From the NCBI RefSeq assembly GCF_021401125.1, contig NZ_JACBFQ010000001.1, positions 1 through 64,000 of the forward strand: a stretch of 64,000 bases of DNA. The letters are read 5' to 3'. Below the pieces are notes generated by a model. The model was not told the origin of the DNA. It was given only the letters and a program-made list of their open reading frames with translations, and ran no database searches. Origin of the DNA: Xanthobacter sp. NM-59 (GTDB taxonomy: Bacteria > Pseudomonadota > Alphaproteobacteria > Rhizobiales > Xanthobacteraceae). Both the position numbers and the translations under genes were made by a program. Positions 36,568-44,208 of this stretch are shown in pieces (within the stretch, counting starts at the first letter, position 1; each line of letters starts with the position of its first letter).

Positions 36568-37269
36568 TTGGCTGACAAGAAGAAGCGCAACAAGATCAAG
36601 ATCGGCAGCTTCGTGAGCCCCATCGGCATTGCGAGTTACCCGCATCTGAACAAGCCGGACACCAAGTGGAATGAAGCCGGCGAGTACCGTTGCACTCTTA
36701 TCTACGACGAAGACGTCGCCGAAAACCTCCGCCCCAAGCTCGAAGAACTTCTCGACAAGGGCTTCGAGACCATGAAGAAGGAGCACTACGGCGACAACCC
36801 CAACACCGCCAAAGCGAAGCGCTGCGCCAAGCTCGACGTTCCGCTGAAGGCGGTGGAGGACGAGGAGGGTAACGAGACCGGCACCTACAAGCTGTCCCCG
36901 AAGAAGACGGCGTCCGGCGTCAAGAAGGACGGCACGCCCTGGACGGCCAAGGTTCAGGTCTTCGACAGCAAGGGCAAGAAGCTGAGCCCGGTCCCGTCCA
37001 TCTGGGGCGGCTCCAAGCTCCGGGCCGACATCGACGTCTACGCCTACTTCGCCGCCAAGGACAACGCCATCGGCATCACCCTGGAGCTGGTTGGCGTCCA
37101 GGTTATTGAGCTGGTGGCCGGTTCCGGCGAGCGTGAGAGTGCCTTCGGCGAGGTCGAGGGCGGCTATGTGGCCTCCGAAGAGGAGGGCTTCGGTCGCGGC
37201 TCCGGTGAGGACGACGGCGAAGACGACAGCTCCTCCGACGATGACGACGAGGGCTCGGCCGACTTCTGA
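36568..37269 (+). CDS. Single-stranded DNA-binding protein (T7 gp2.5-like)
   Basis: A 233-residue protein that would coat ssDNA and recruit the phage polymerase and helicase. The start is TTG 36568. The N-terminal two thirds resemble the phage OB-fold ssDNA-binding family (KIGSFVSPIGIASYPHLNKP, KVQVFDSKGKKLSPVPSIWG, GGSKLRADIDVYAYFAAKDN). The last 35 residues are almost all Asp, Glu, Ser and Gly and end in Phe, the hallmark of gp2.5, whose acidic tail with a final Phe binds the polymerase. It is followed by endonuclease I, as in T7. Confidence 0.88.
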   Translation: MADKKKRNKIKIGSFVSPIGIASYPHLNKPDTKWNEAGEYRCTLIYDEDVAENLRPKLEELLDKGFETMKKEHYGDNPNTAKAKRCAKLDVPLKAVEDEEGNETGTYKLSPKKTASGVKKDGTPWTAKVQVFDSKGKKLSPVPSIWGGSKLRADIDVYAYFAAKDNAIGITLELVGVQVIELVAGSGERESAFGEVEGGYVASEEEGFGRGSGEDDGEDDSSSDDDDEGSADF

Positions 37270-37727
37270 TGGCAGTGACGAAAGACCGGGGCGTGGTCGA
37301 AGGCTATCGCTCCGGTCTCGAAGAGAAGCTCGCCGACCAGCTCAACCGGGCCGGCGAGCCTGTGGTCTATGAGCAGTTCAAGCTGCGCTACACGCAGCCC
37401 GAGAAGCCCCGCACCTACACGCCGGACTTCATCCTCCACAACGGCATCATCATCGAAAGCAAGGGGCGCTTCGTCACCGCCGACAGGCAGAAGCATCTCT
37501 TCATCAAGGCCGATCATCCCGCCTTGGATGTCCGCTTCGTCTTCTCAAATTCCCGGTCCCGCATCGGCAAGGCCAGCCCCACCACCTACGCCATGTGGTG
37601 TGAGCGCAATGGATTTCTGTTTGCCGACAAGTGGATACCGCAGGAGTGGCTCGACGAGCCGCTCGACCTCACACGCATGATCGCCGCGAAGGCGGCCCTC
37701 GGCTGGGACCCGCCGTCCTGGCCCTGA
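37269..37727 (+). CDS. Endonuclease I, Holliday-junction resolvase (T7 gp3-like)
   Basis: A 152-residue nuclease that cuts branched DNA and helps degrade host DNA. The PD-(D/E)xK site is clear: SGLEEKLADQL (first Glu), YTPDFILHNGIIIESKGRF with Asp, Glu and Lys in the order seen in T7 endonuclease I (Asp55, Glu65, Lys67). ATG 37269 shares its A with the SSB stop. It is dimeric in the family. A hairpin follows 8 bp after the stop. Confidence 0.93.
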   Translation: MAVTKDRGVVEGYRSGLEEKLADQLNRAGEPVVYEQFKLRYTQPEKPRTYTPDFILHNGIIIESKGRFVTADRQKHLFIKADHPALDVRFVFSNSRSRIGKASPTTYAMWCERNGFLFADKWIPQEWLDEPLDLTRMIAAKAALGWDPPSWP

Positions 37728-37734
37728 TCTTCAC

Positions 37735-37761
37735 GGGGAGCGTCCTTCGTCGGCGCTCCCC
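37735..37761 (+). terminator. Hairpin after endonuclease I
   Basis: GGGGAGCG (37735-37742) pairs with CGCTCCCC (37754-37761) around an 11-nt loop. There is no T-run, so it could be a weak terminator or an RNA-processing site. Confidence 0.4.
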
Positions 37762-37803
37762 ATCCACCGCCAGCTCTCCAGCAACCTAACGAAAGGTAAG
37801 GCA

Positions 37804-38049
37804 ATGGCTTTCAAGCCGCTCATGTCCAAGTCGCAGACCCAGCTCCTCCTCGACCATTTCCGGGTGAAGGGCTCCATCTCCGGCATCGAAGCCCAGGCGC
37901 TCTACCGCATCCGCAGTCTCTCGCGCCGGATCAATGACCTCGAAGCTCGGGGCTACATCTTCGCCCGGTCCGAGGAGAAGGACCCAACTGAGCAGCGCTA
38001 CACCCGTTACCACTTCATCGGCCTGAAGGCTGAGGGGAAGGCCGCGTGA
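37804..38049 (+). CDS. Small winged-helix DNA-binding protein
   Basis: An 81-residue protein whose core is a helix-turn-helix with wing: QTQLLLDHFRVKGSISGIEA, then ALYRIRSLSRRINDLEARGY and IFARSEE. This pattern is common in small phage proteins annotated as helix-turn-helix domains that choose between reading and blocking a promoter. ATG 37804 has GAAAGG upstream. Its stop overlaps the next gene. It lacks a ligand domain. It could regulate phage transcription; this is not shown by the sequence. Confidence 0.75.
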   Translation: MAFKPLMSKSQTQLLLDHFRVKGSISGIEAQALYRIRSLSRRINDLEARGYIFARSEEKDPTEQRYTRYHFIGLKAEGKAA

Positions 38050-38282
38050 TGCAGCTCATCGACGCCACCCATTGCAAGGTGGGGCAGTATTTCCTCATCG
38101 CGCTCTCCAACACGCCCGGCGTCACGGGCACCGCGAGCGGTTCCTACTACCAGCCCGAGGTAGCCGAGGAGGAGGCTCGGAAGCGGGCCGCCAGCACCGG
38201 CCTCCCGCACCTCGTCGTGAAGGTGGAGAAGCATTTCAAGACCTCCTCCCAGGTGGTGGAGGTGACCAACGGACAGCAGTGA
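38049..38282 (+). CDS. Small phage protein, unknown
   Basis: A 77-residue protein from ATG 38049, overlapping the preceding stop. It is beta-rich (CKVGQYFLIALSNTPGVTGT, GLPHLVVKVEKHF) with a short helix containing EEEARKRAAS. No family recognised. Confidence 0.6.
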   Translation: MQLIDATHCKVGQYFLIALSNTPGVTGTASGSYYQPEVAEEEARKRAASTGLPHLVVKVEKHFKTSSQVVEVTNGQQ

Positions 38283-38344
38283 ACTTGTATCGAAGGGGCC
38301 GTGCGCATCGTGCGGCTCCTCCGATGCTTGCGCAACCTACAGCG

Positions 38345-38455
38345 ATGGACATTCTTACTGCTTTTCTTGTGGGGCTTTTGTCTCCGGGGACGGCCATTCT
38401 TCTCCTCGGGATGTGCATGGACCTAACGGGAAGGGACGGCGAGTGGCCGGTCTGA
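38345..38455 (+). CDS. Possible 36-residue membrane peptide
   Basis: ATG 38345 opens a short frame with one clear hydrophobic helix (ILTAFLVGLLSPGTAILLLG) and a charged end (DLTGRDGEWPV). There is no good RBS, and the frame is also open back to a GTG at 38279. It overlaps the helicase start by 13 nt. It may be a real small membrane protein or chance. Confidence 0.35.
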   Translation: MDILTAFLVGLLSPGTAILLLGMCMDLTGRDGEWPV

Positions 38456-39906
38456 TCCCGTTCGGAGAAGCCCAGGACCTCACCAAGCGCCACCTCACCG
38501 AAGAGACCTGCCGCCGCGCCGGCTACACCGTGTCCCGAATGGGCGGGGAGCTGGTCCAGGTCGCCAACTATCGGGACGACACGGGCGCCATCGTCGCCCA
38601 GAAGGTCCGGGGCCGGGACAAGGAGTTCCGGTTCCTTGGTGACACCAAGTCCGCTGGGCTCTTCATGCAGCACCTGTGGAGGGACGGCGGGAAACGCATC
38701 ATCATCACAGAGGGTGAGGTGGATGCGCTCACCGTGTTCCAGGAGATGGGCTACAAGTGGCCCGTGGTGTCCGTCCCGAACGGAGCCCAGGGCGCGAAGA
38801 AGTCCTTGGGCAAGCACCTGGAATGGCTCCTGAAATTCGAGCATGTGGACCTGTGCTTCGACCAGGACGACCCTGGCCGGGAGGCGACCGAAGCGTGCCT
38901 CGAACTCTTCCCGCCCGGCCATGCCCGCATCATCCGGCTTCCGCTCAAGGACGCCAACGAGATGCTCCAGGAGGGCCGGCGCAAGGAGCTGATCGACGCC
39001 CTGTGGTCCCCCGTCGAGTTCCGCCCGGATGGCATCGTCACGGTGGCGGACATATTCGACGAGGCCATGGAGGAGCCGGAAGGTGGGCTTCCGTGGTTCC
39101 TCGACACCCTGACTGCCAAGACTTTCGGACGACGATATGGCGAGGCGGTGGCGCTCGGAGCCGGCACCGGCATCGGGAAGACCGACTTCATCACCCAGCA
39201 GATCACCTTCGACATCGACGTGCTGAAAAAGAAGGTGGCCGTGTTCGCGTTCGAGCAGGTGCCGAAGGAGACCCTGTGGCGAATTGCCGGGAAGGCAGCC
39301 GGAAAGACGTTCCATATCCCGGATGGGAGCTGGTCCAAGGAGGAAAAGGTTGCGGCCCTGACCAAGCTCCGGGACGACGACCGGCTCTATTTCTATAACC
39401 ACTTCGGCGCCTGCGATTGGGACATCGTCTCCTCCCGCATCCGCTTCCTGGCTCACACCGAAGGTGTCCGCATCTTCTACATCGACCACCTCACCGCGCT
39501 TGCCGGCCACGGCGACGAGGAGCGCGGCTCCCTTGAGAAGATCATGGCGGAGCTGGGAGCCCTCGTGAAGGAGCTGGACATCTGGGTTCTGTTCGTCTCG
39601 CACCTCACCACGCCGGAGGGCAAGCCCCACGAAGAGGGCGGCCGGGTGACCATCAAGCAGTTCAAGGGCTCTCGCGCCATCGGCTACTGGAGCCACTTCA
39701 TGTTCGGGATGGAACGCGACACCCAGGCGGAGGACGAGGAGGAGCGCCAGACGACCACCTTCCGCGTCCTCAAGGACCGCTACACTGGCCGGGCCAACGG
39801 CCTGACCATTCCTCTCGAATATGACACCGAGACCGGCCGCCTATCCGAAGTGGAGGCGCGGGCTTTTCCACCTACCGAAACCGACGAAGAGAAGAAGGAC
39901 TTCTAG
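38443..39906 (+). CDS. Primase-helicase without zinc domain (T7 gp4-like)
   Basis: A 487-residue replicative helicase with a Toprim primase-type domain. Residues about 85-200 hold the Toprim fold (KRIIITEGEVDALTVFQEMG, then VDLCFDQDDPGREA with the Asp-x-Asp pair). The RecA-like helicase follows: Walker A GAGTGIGKT at 239-247, FYIDHLTALAG as Walker B, and LFVSHLTTP as the later conserved loop. The N-terminus lacks the Cys4 zinc ribbon that T7 gp4A uses to read primer sites, so it resembles the short gp4B. GTG 38443 has AAGGGA upstream; GTG 38413 is an alternative. Confidence 0.93.
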   Translation: MAGLIPFGEAQDLTKRHLTEETCRRAGYTVSRMGGELVQVANYRDDTGAIVAQKVRGRDKEFRFLGDTKSAGLFMQHLWRDGGKRIIITEGEVDALTVFQEMGYKWPVVSVPNGAQGAKKSLGKHLEWLLKFEHVDLCFDQDDPGREATEACLELFPPGHARIIRLPLKDANEMLQEGRRKELIDALWSPVEFRPDGIVTVADIFDEAMEEPEGGLPWFLDTLTAKTFGRRYGEAVALGAGTGIGKTDFITQQITFDIDVLKKKVAVFAFEQVPKETLWRIAGKAAGKTFHIPDGSWSKEEKVAALTKLRDDDRLYFYNHFGACDWDIVSSRIRFLAHTEGVRIFYIDHLTALAGHGDEERGSLEKIMAELGALVKELDIWVLFVSHLTTPEGKPHEEGGRVTIKQFKGSRAIGYWSHFMFGMERDTQAEDEEERQTTTFRVLKDRYTGRANGLTIPLEYDTETGRLSEVEARAFPPTETDEEKKDF

Positions 39907-40109
39907 TGGGCAATATCACGACCGCAACCAAGACCGAAGACGTGGAGTTCGGTATCGGCGTGGCCGAGGACGGAACGGCGTTCGTCGTCCTCCGCGTCGC
40001 CGGGGAGGCCGTTGCCTTCCCCGCGTCCTGGATGCCGGCTGTCCTCGACGGACTCATGGACATCCTGGAGGCCACCTTCTCGGTGCCCGAGGGAGAAGCC
40101 CTCAACTGA
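39906..40109 (+). CDS. Small phage protein, unknown
   Basis: A 67-residue protein starting at GTG 39906, which shares its G with the helicase TAG stop. It is beta-hairpin-like at the start (DVEFGIGVAEDGTAFVVLRV) followed by one helix (MPAVLDGLMDILEATF). Between helicase and polymerase genes; no family recognised. Confidence 0.6.
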   Translation: MGNITTATKTEDVEFGIGVAEDGTAFVVLRVAGEAVAFPASWMPAVLDGLMDILEATFSVPEGEALN

Positions 40110-40309
40110 TGGATGGGACATGGGATGCCCCGTCTCCCGTGTCCTTCGAGATCACCATCTTGAAGGAGCGGAAGACGGGGAGGAAAGCCATTGAACTCCA
40201 CGTCCCCGGCTTCATGACGTGGACTCTTACCCCCAAGGGGGCCGCTGAACTCGCCCAGGAGTTGGGCTGGGCGGCGGCCGACGCGCAGGAAGAGGTGGCT
40301 CCGGAGTGA
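40109..40309 (+). CDS. Small phage protein, unknown
   Basis: A 66-residue protein from ATG 40109, overlapping the previous stop (ATGA-like) and overlapping the polymerase GTG at its own end. It has strand-forming PVSFEITILKERKTGRKAIE and a C-terminal helix (PKGAAELAQELGWAAADA). No family recognised. Confidence 0.6.
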   Translation: MDGTWDAPSPVSFEITILKERKTGRKAIELHVPGFMTWTLTPKGAAELAQELGWAAADAQEEVAPE

Positions 40310-42180
40310 CCACCCTCCTGTTTGACATCGAGACGAACGGGCTTCTCGACGAACTCACTACCATCCATTGCCTCGTCATCCAGGACGCCGACACGGGGCA
40401 GGTGTGGTCCTGCACAGATGCGGAGACCGAAGACCCGTTCGCTTACGACCGCCTGGAGACGGGCCTAAAGCTCCTCGCCGATGCCGATATGATCGTTGGC
40501 CACAACGTCATTGGCTTCGACATCCCCGCCATCCAGAAGCTCTATCCAGAGTGGAAGCCGAAGGGTGTCGTCCGGGACACGCTGATCCTCGGCTATCTCC
40601 TGTTCCCGCGTGAGGTGCTCCGGGACAAGGACTTCCGGCTTGCCGAGAAGGGCCGCCTCCCGAAGAAGCTCATCGGGCTCCAGCGACTGGAAGCCTGGGG
40701 CCACCGCCTGGGCGAGTACAAGGGGGACTACAAGGGGCCGTGGGATGCGTGGTCCGTGACCATGCAGGACTATTGCGAGCAGGACGTCGCGGTCACCGCC
40801 AAGCTCTGGAAGCGCGAGCAGGAGGAGCTGGCGGACGGGTGGGGGACCGAATGCGTCGAGCTTGAGCACGACCTCGCATGGATCATCGAGAGGCAGACCC
40901 GGCGCGGTTTCGCCTTTGATGACGAGGCAGCCCAGTCTCTTTACGGGACCCTCGCCAAGCGTAAGGCGGAGCTGGCGGACGAACTGTCCACCATCTTCCC
41001 GCCCAAGATCGTTCGCACCCCGTTCACCCCCAAGGTGAACAACGCCAAGCGCGGCTACGTCAAGGGCGTTCCGACCTTCAAAGAGAAGGTGGTCCCGTTC
41101 CTTCCGTCGTCGCGTAAGCAAGTCGCCGAGCGGCTCATGGACCTTGGTTGGAAGCCCTCCGAGTTCGGGAAGGACGGAACCCCCAAGGTTGATGACGACG
41201 TCCTCAACAAGCTGCCATACCCCGAGGCCAAGCTCCTGGCCGAATACTTCCTTGTTACCAAGAGGATGGGCCAGCTCGGCGACGGCCGGGAAGCCTGGAT
41301 GCAGCATTCCCGCAAGGGCCGCGTCCACGGCTGGGTGATCCAGAACGGCGCCGTCACCGGGCGCATGACGCATCGCCTCATCGCCAACGTCCCGGCGGAG
41401 AGGACCACCTACGGCCACGAGATGCGGGCACTGTTCCGGGCCTCCACCGGCTTCAAACTGGTGGGCTGCGACGCCGACGCCCTGGAGCTGCGCTGCCTCG
41501 CTGGCTTCATGGCCCGGCACGACGGCGGCGCCTACATCAAGACCGTGCTGGAAGGCCGCAAGGAAGATGGCACGGACATGCACACGCTCAACGCCAAGGC
41601 GCTGGGGTGTGACCGGGACACCGCAAAGACCTGGTTCTATGCCTTCATCTATGGGGCGGGGGATGCGAAGTTGGGCTTCACCCTCCTCGGCGCCCTCTCG
41701 AAAGCTCGCCTCGTCGGCGCAGGCCGAGCCGCTCGCGCCAAGTTCCTGGCGAACCTGCCGGCTCTCGCCAAGCTCGTGAAGGCCGTTGGCGTGACCCTCA
41801 ACGGAAAGCGCAGCAGGGACGGCCGGCTCATCAAGCCGGGGCGCGGTTATCTCTTGGGCCTCGACGGCCGCAAGCTCCGCGTCCGGTCCGAGCACGCTGC
41901 CCTCAACACGCTCCTGCAATCGGCTGGGGCGGTCCTCATGAAGAAGGCCCAGGTGATCCTAGATGCCGACATCCAGGCCGCCGGCCTCGTTCCGGGCAAG
42001 GACTACGAGTTCGTAATCACGTACCACGACGAATGGCAGATTGAGGTGCTTCCTCAATTCGCGGAGCTGGTCGGCACCTTGGCCGCCGACGCCATCCGCA
42101 AGTCCGGAGAATACTTCGGCTTCCGCTGCCCACTGAAAGGCAACTTCGACATTGGCGACAACTGGGCGGAGACGCACTGA
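40306..42180 (+). CDS. Phage DNA polymerase, family A (T7 gp5-like)
   Basis: A 624-residue replicative polymerase with proofreading. The exonuclease site starts with Asp7 and Glu9 (LLFDIETNG) and continues with VGHNVIGFDIPA and DYCEQDVAVT. Polymerase motif A is CDADALELRCLAGF (catalytic Asp389). The O-helix contains Arg437, Lys441 and Tyr445 in RDTAKTWFYAFIYGAG, matching T7 Arg518, Lys522 and Tyr526. Motif C is YHDEW (Asp575). It is about 80 residues shorter than T7 gp5, mostly in the thumb region, so whether it uses host thioredoxin as a clamp is open. GTG 40306 overlaps the previous stop. Confidence 0.96.
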   Translation: MTTLLFDIETNGLLDELTTIHCLVIQDADTGQVWSCTDAETEDPFAYDRLETGLKLLADADMIVGHNVIGFDIPAIQKLYPEWKPKGVVRDTLILGYLLFPREVLRDKDFRLAEKGRLPKKLIGLQRLEAWGHRLGEYKGDYKGPWDAWSVTMQDYCEQDVAVTAKLWKREQEELADGWGTECVELEHDLAWIIERQTRRGFAFDDEAAQSLYGTLAKRKAELADELSTIFPPKIVRTPFTPKVNNAKRGYVKGVPTFKEKVVPFLPSSRKQVAERLMDLGWKPSEFGKDGTPKVDDDVLNKLPYPEAKLLAEYFLVTKRMGQLGDGREAWMQHSRKGRVHGWVIQNGAVTGRMTHRLIANVPAERTTYGHEMRALFRASTGFKLVGCDADALELRCLAGFMARHDGGAYIKTVLEGRKEDGTDMHTLNAKALGCDRDTAKTWFYAFIYGAGDAKLGFTLLGALSKARLVGAGRAARAKFLANLPALAKLVKAVGVTLNGKRSRDGRLIKPGRGYLLGLDGRKLRVRSEHAALNTLLQSAGAVLMKKAQVILDADIQAAGLVPGKDYEFVITYHDEWQIEVLPQFAELVGTLAADAIRKSGEYFGFRCPLKGNFDIGDNWAETH

Positions 42181-42457
42181 CGGTTGGGTCTACGTCCTTC
42201 GCAACCCGGCATGGCCTGGATTTGTGAAGGTCGGCTCCAGCTTCGACGTCGCAGAGCGCCTCCGCACCTATCAAACCTCCAGCCCCTTCCGAGATTACGC
42301 CCTCGTGGACGCCGTGTTCGTCCCCGACCGCCGTGGGTTCGAGCATCGCTTTCACGAGGCGATGAAGGGCTATCGCGTTGGAAGCACGGAATGGTTTCAA
42401 GTTCACCCTCAGGATGCCAAGAACATCCTAGCCACACTCAAGAAGGAGTTGCGATGA
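42152..42457 (+). CDS. GIY-YIG family endonuclease (T5orf172/free-standing type)
   Basis: A 101-residue protein made of little more than the GIY-YIG nuclease core: WVYVLRNP as the first strand, FVKVGSS as the second, then DVAERLRTYQTSSPF with the catalytic Arg, and FEHRFHEAMKGYRVGSTEWF with a conserved Glu and the terminal aromatic motif. It starts at TTG 42152 inside the end of the polymerase gene in another frame (29-nt overlap). Free-standing GIY-YIG and HNH genes next to phage polymerase genes are often homing endonucleases. No long DNA-recognition domain is present, so a role in DNA processing is also possible. Confidence 0.85.
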   Translation: MATTGRRRTDGWVYVLRNPAWPGFVKVGSSFDVAERLRTYQTSSPFRDYALVDAVFVPDRRGFEHRFHEAMKGYRVGSTEWFQVHPQDAKNILATLKKELR

Positions 42458-42561
42458 ACATTGGTGACGTCCTCGATTGGATGGACCTCCTCAAAGAGAA
42501 GTACGGTATCTCGTGCCCCGTCACTTTCGAGAACGATGAAGACGAGGACGGCGGGGAGTGA
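42454..42561 (+). CDS. Small acidic phage protein, unknown
   Basis: A 35-residue protein from ATG 42454 with a good AAGGAG upstream and overlaps with neighbours at both ends. It has an N-terminal helix (DVLDWMDLLKEKYGI) and ends in a run of Asp, Glu and Gly. The RBS supports it being real. Function unknown. Confidence 0.55.
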   Translation: MNIGDVLDWMDLLKEKYGISCPVTFENDEDEDGGE

Positions 42562-43292
42562 AGACCCTCGTCCTCGTTGACGGGGACATCCTGGCTTATA
42601 CCGCCGGGGCTGCCGTGGAGCGGGAGACCCGATGGGACGACGACACGTTCACCCTGGCTGCCGACCTCGACGAAGCGAAAGATGCCTTCGTCACGATGCT
42701 GACCAAGGCGAAGAAGGAGGCCGAGGCCGCCGACGCGGCTCCGGTCATCTGCTTCACGCCATCTGGCCCCACCTTCCGGCACGCCCTCTGGCCGACTTAC
42801 AAGGAGGGCCGCAAGCGTAAGCCGCTGGTCCACAAGGCATTGGTGGCGTGGGCCGAGGAGGAGTACCGGGCCGTCATCAAGCCGGGCCTCGAAGCCGACG
42901 ACGTGCTCGGCATTCTGGCGACCCACCCGAATAACCGCAAGTTCCGAAAGGTGATCGTCACGGGCGACAAGGACCTGCGGCAAATCCCCTGCGACATCCT
43001 GGACATCAAGCGCAACGAGCTGGTCACCGTGACCGAGGAGGAGGGGGAAGCGCTCTTTCTCCTCCAAACGCTGACCGGCGACCCCGCCGACAACTACCCT
43101 GGGTGCCCTGGCATCGGCCCCAAGCGGGCTGAAGGCATCGTGAAGCTGGGCTGGCCGGGCATCGTGACTGCCTACGAGAAGGCCAAGCTCACCGAAGAGG
43201 ACGCGCTGGTCCAGGCCCGCCTCGCCCGCATCCTGCGGTTCGATGATTACGACCACAAGAAGAAGGAAGTGAAGTTTTGGGAACCGAAATGA
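42558..43292 (+). CDS. Phage 5'-3' exonuclease (T7 gp6-like)
   Basis: A 244-residue FEN-like nuclease that removes RNA primers and degrades host DNA. It has LVLVDGDILAYTAGAA with the first metal Asp, the arch segment ALWPTYKEGRKRKPLVHKAL, PGLEADDVLGILA and VIVTGDKDLRQIPC with the conserved Asp clusters, and the helix-hairpin-helix YPGCPGIGPKRAEGIVK. GTG 42558 overlaps the preceding stop. It directly follows polymerase and the nuclease insertion, as in T7. Confidence 0.93.
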   Translation: MKTLVLVDGDILAYTAGAAVERETRWDDDTFTLAADLDEAKDAFVTMLTKAKKEAEAADAAPVICFTPSGPTFRHALWPTYKEGRKRKPLVHKALVAWAEEEYRAVIKPGLEADDVLGILATHPNNRKFRKVIVTGDKDLRQIPCDILDIKRNELVTVTEEEGEALFLLQTLTGDPADNYPGCPGIGPKRAEGIVKLGWPGIVTAYEKAKLTEEDALVQARLARILRFDDYDHKKKEVKFWEPK

Positions 43293-43747
43293 CTGGTTGC
43301 GAAGAGTGCGTGTTCGACGAGAAGAAGGCTTTCGAGGAGCCGTGCTGCTACTGCAATTGGGGGATGGGGCCGGGCGACACGCTGGCTCCCCCCACTCGCG
43401 GGGTTCCCAAGGAAGGCCCCTTCGGCGGTGGTGGCGCACGCCCCGGCAAACCTGAGCTGCCTGGGGCTGGCACAGGGAGCCTCCTCGAAGGCATCCTCGC
43501 CAACCGGGCCAAGACCCACGGGGACTTCGGCATCCATGCCGCGTGCACTCAGGACCTGAAGCGCATGGCGAAGAGCTGGATGAAGGCGGCCGGCAAGAAC
43601 GGCCTGGACAACGACAAGCAGGAAGCCCTCGACATGATCTTCCACAAGGTCGGCCGCATCGTCGCCGGTGACCCCGACACCGAGGACCACTGGAGAGACA
43701 TCGCCGGCTACGCCACGCTGGTGGCGGACCGCTGCAAGGTGAGCTAG
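43289..43747 (+). CDS. DUF6378-like phage protein with cysteine-rich N-terminus
   Basis: A 152-residue protein from ATG 43289 (overlap with the exonuclease stop). Residues about 1-25 hold a Cys cluster (CEECVFDEKKAFEEPCCYCN), possibly metal-binding, followed by a Gly/Pro-rich linker. The C-terminal half (about 75-150) reads KTHGDFGIHAACTQDLKRMA, then KQEALDMIFHKVGRIVAGDP and EDHWRDIAGYATL. That is the DUF6378 pattern seen in many podoviruses, thought to be related to helical nucleotide-handling proteins. Activity not established. Confidence 0.75.
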   Translation: MTGCEECVFDEKKAFEEPCCYCNWGMGPGDTLAPPTRGVPKEGPFGGGGARPGKPELPGAGTGSLLEGILANRAKTHGDFGIHAACTQDLKRMAKSWMKAAGKNGLDNDKQEALDMIFHKVGRIVAGDPDTEDHWRDIAGYATLVADRCKVS

Positions 43748-44010
43748 TGGCTCGCATCTCCCGGCCCCCGCTCGGCGAAGACTTTCCCGCCACTCTAGCC
43801 TACAGCGGACCGTCCCCTCTTAAGATACCGCTTCCTGACATCTCCAAGCAACTTCTCGATTATCTTGACGCCGTCTTCAAAGACCGCGTTGACCCCGCAT
43901 GGCGGGACTTCGGAGATGTCCGAGAGGCAATGGGGACGCGCCGCGTCATCGACCACCTTCGCCAGCTCCGCGAAGAACAGGAGAACTCTCATGTGCCTGG
44001 GGGGCAGTAA
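43747..44010 (+). CDS. Small phage protein before the connector gene
   Basis: An 87-residue protein from GTG 43747, overlapping the preceding TAG. The C-terminal 60 residues (KIPLPDISKQLLDYLDAVFK, then RRVIDHLRQLREEQE) resemble a small protein found just before the connector in many T7-like phages. The N-terminal codons coincide with copy 2 of the 23-bp candidate promoter, so the true start may be further in, but no ATG, GTG or TTG follows before the conserved part. Confidence 0.6.
   Translation: MARISRPPLGEDFPATLAYSGPSPLKIPLPDISKQLLDYLDAVFKDRVDPAWRDFGDVREAMGTRRVIDHLRQLREEQENSHVPGGQ
43780..43802 (+). promoter_or_regulatory. Candidate phage RNA polymerase promoter, copy 2
   Basis: GACTTTCCCGCCACTCT, then A, then GCCTA: 22 of 23 bases identical to 33761-33783. 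It sits at the start of the virion gene block, where T7 phages place strong late promoters. Confidence 0.6.
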
Positions 44011-44206
44011 AACCCCTCCTCATCAAGCGGCATCGGCTCCACCTCCTCCGCCTCCTGCGGATACCCCGAAGTCACCCGCTTTGAATGAGTCCACGACCGA
44101 GGCCAAGAACGCCTCGAAGGCGGTTGAGGGCGCCCGGCGCGGGCGAAGTGCCCTGCGTATCGACCTCAACGCTCCCTCCACTTCCTCTGGCCTGACCATC
44201 GCCTAG
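43991..44206 (+). CDS. Proline-rich small protein upstream of the connector
   Basis: A 71-residue protein from ATG 43991 with AGGAG 7 nt before it. It begins MCLGGSKTPP, continues with a proline run and TPKSPALNESTTEAK, and ends GRSALRIDLNA then GLTIA. This Met-Cys, proline-rich start and RxSLRIDL end is a recurring gene just before the head-tail connector of podoviruses. Its role there is not known. It overlaps the previous gene by 20 nt and lies 2 bp before the connector start. Confidence 0.75.
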   Translation: MCLGGSKTPPHQAASAPPPPPPADTPKSPALNESTTEAKNASKAVEGARRGRSALRIDLNAPSTSSGLTIA

Positions 44207-44208
44207 CG

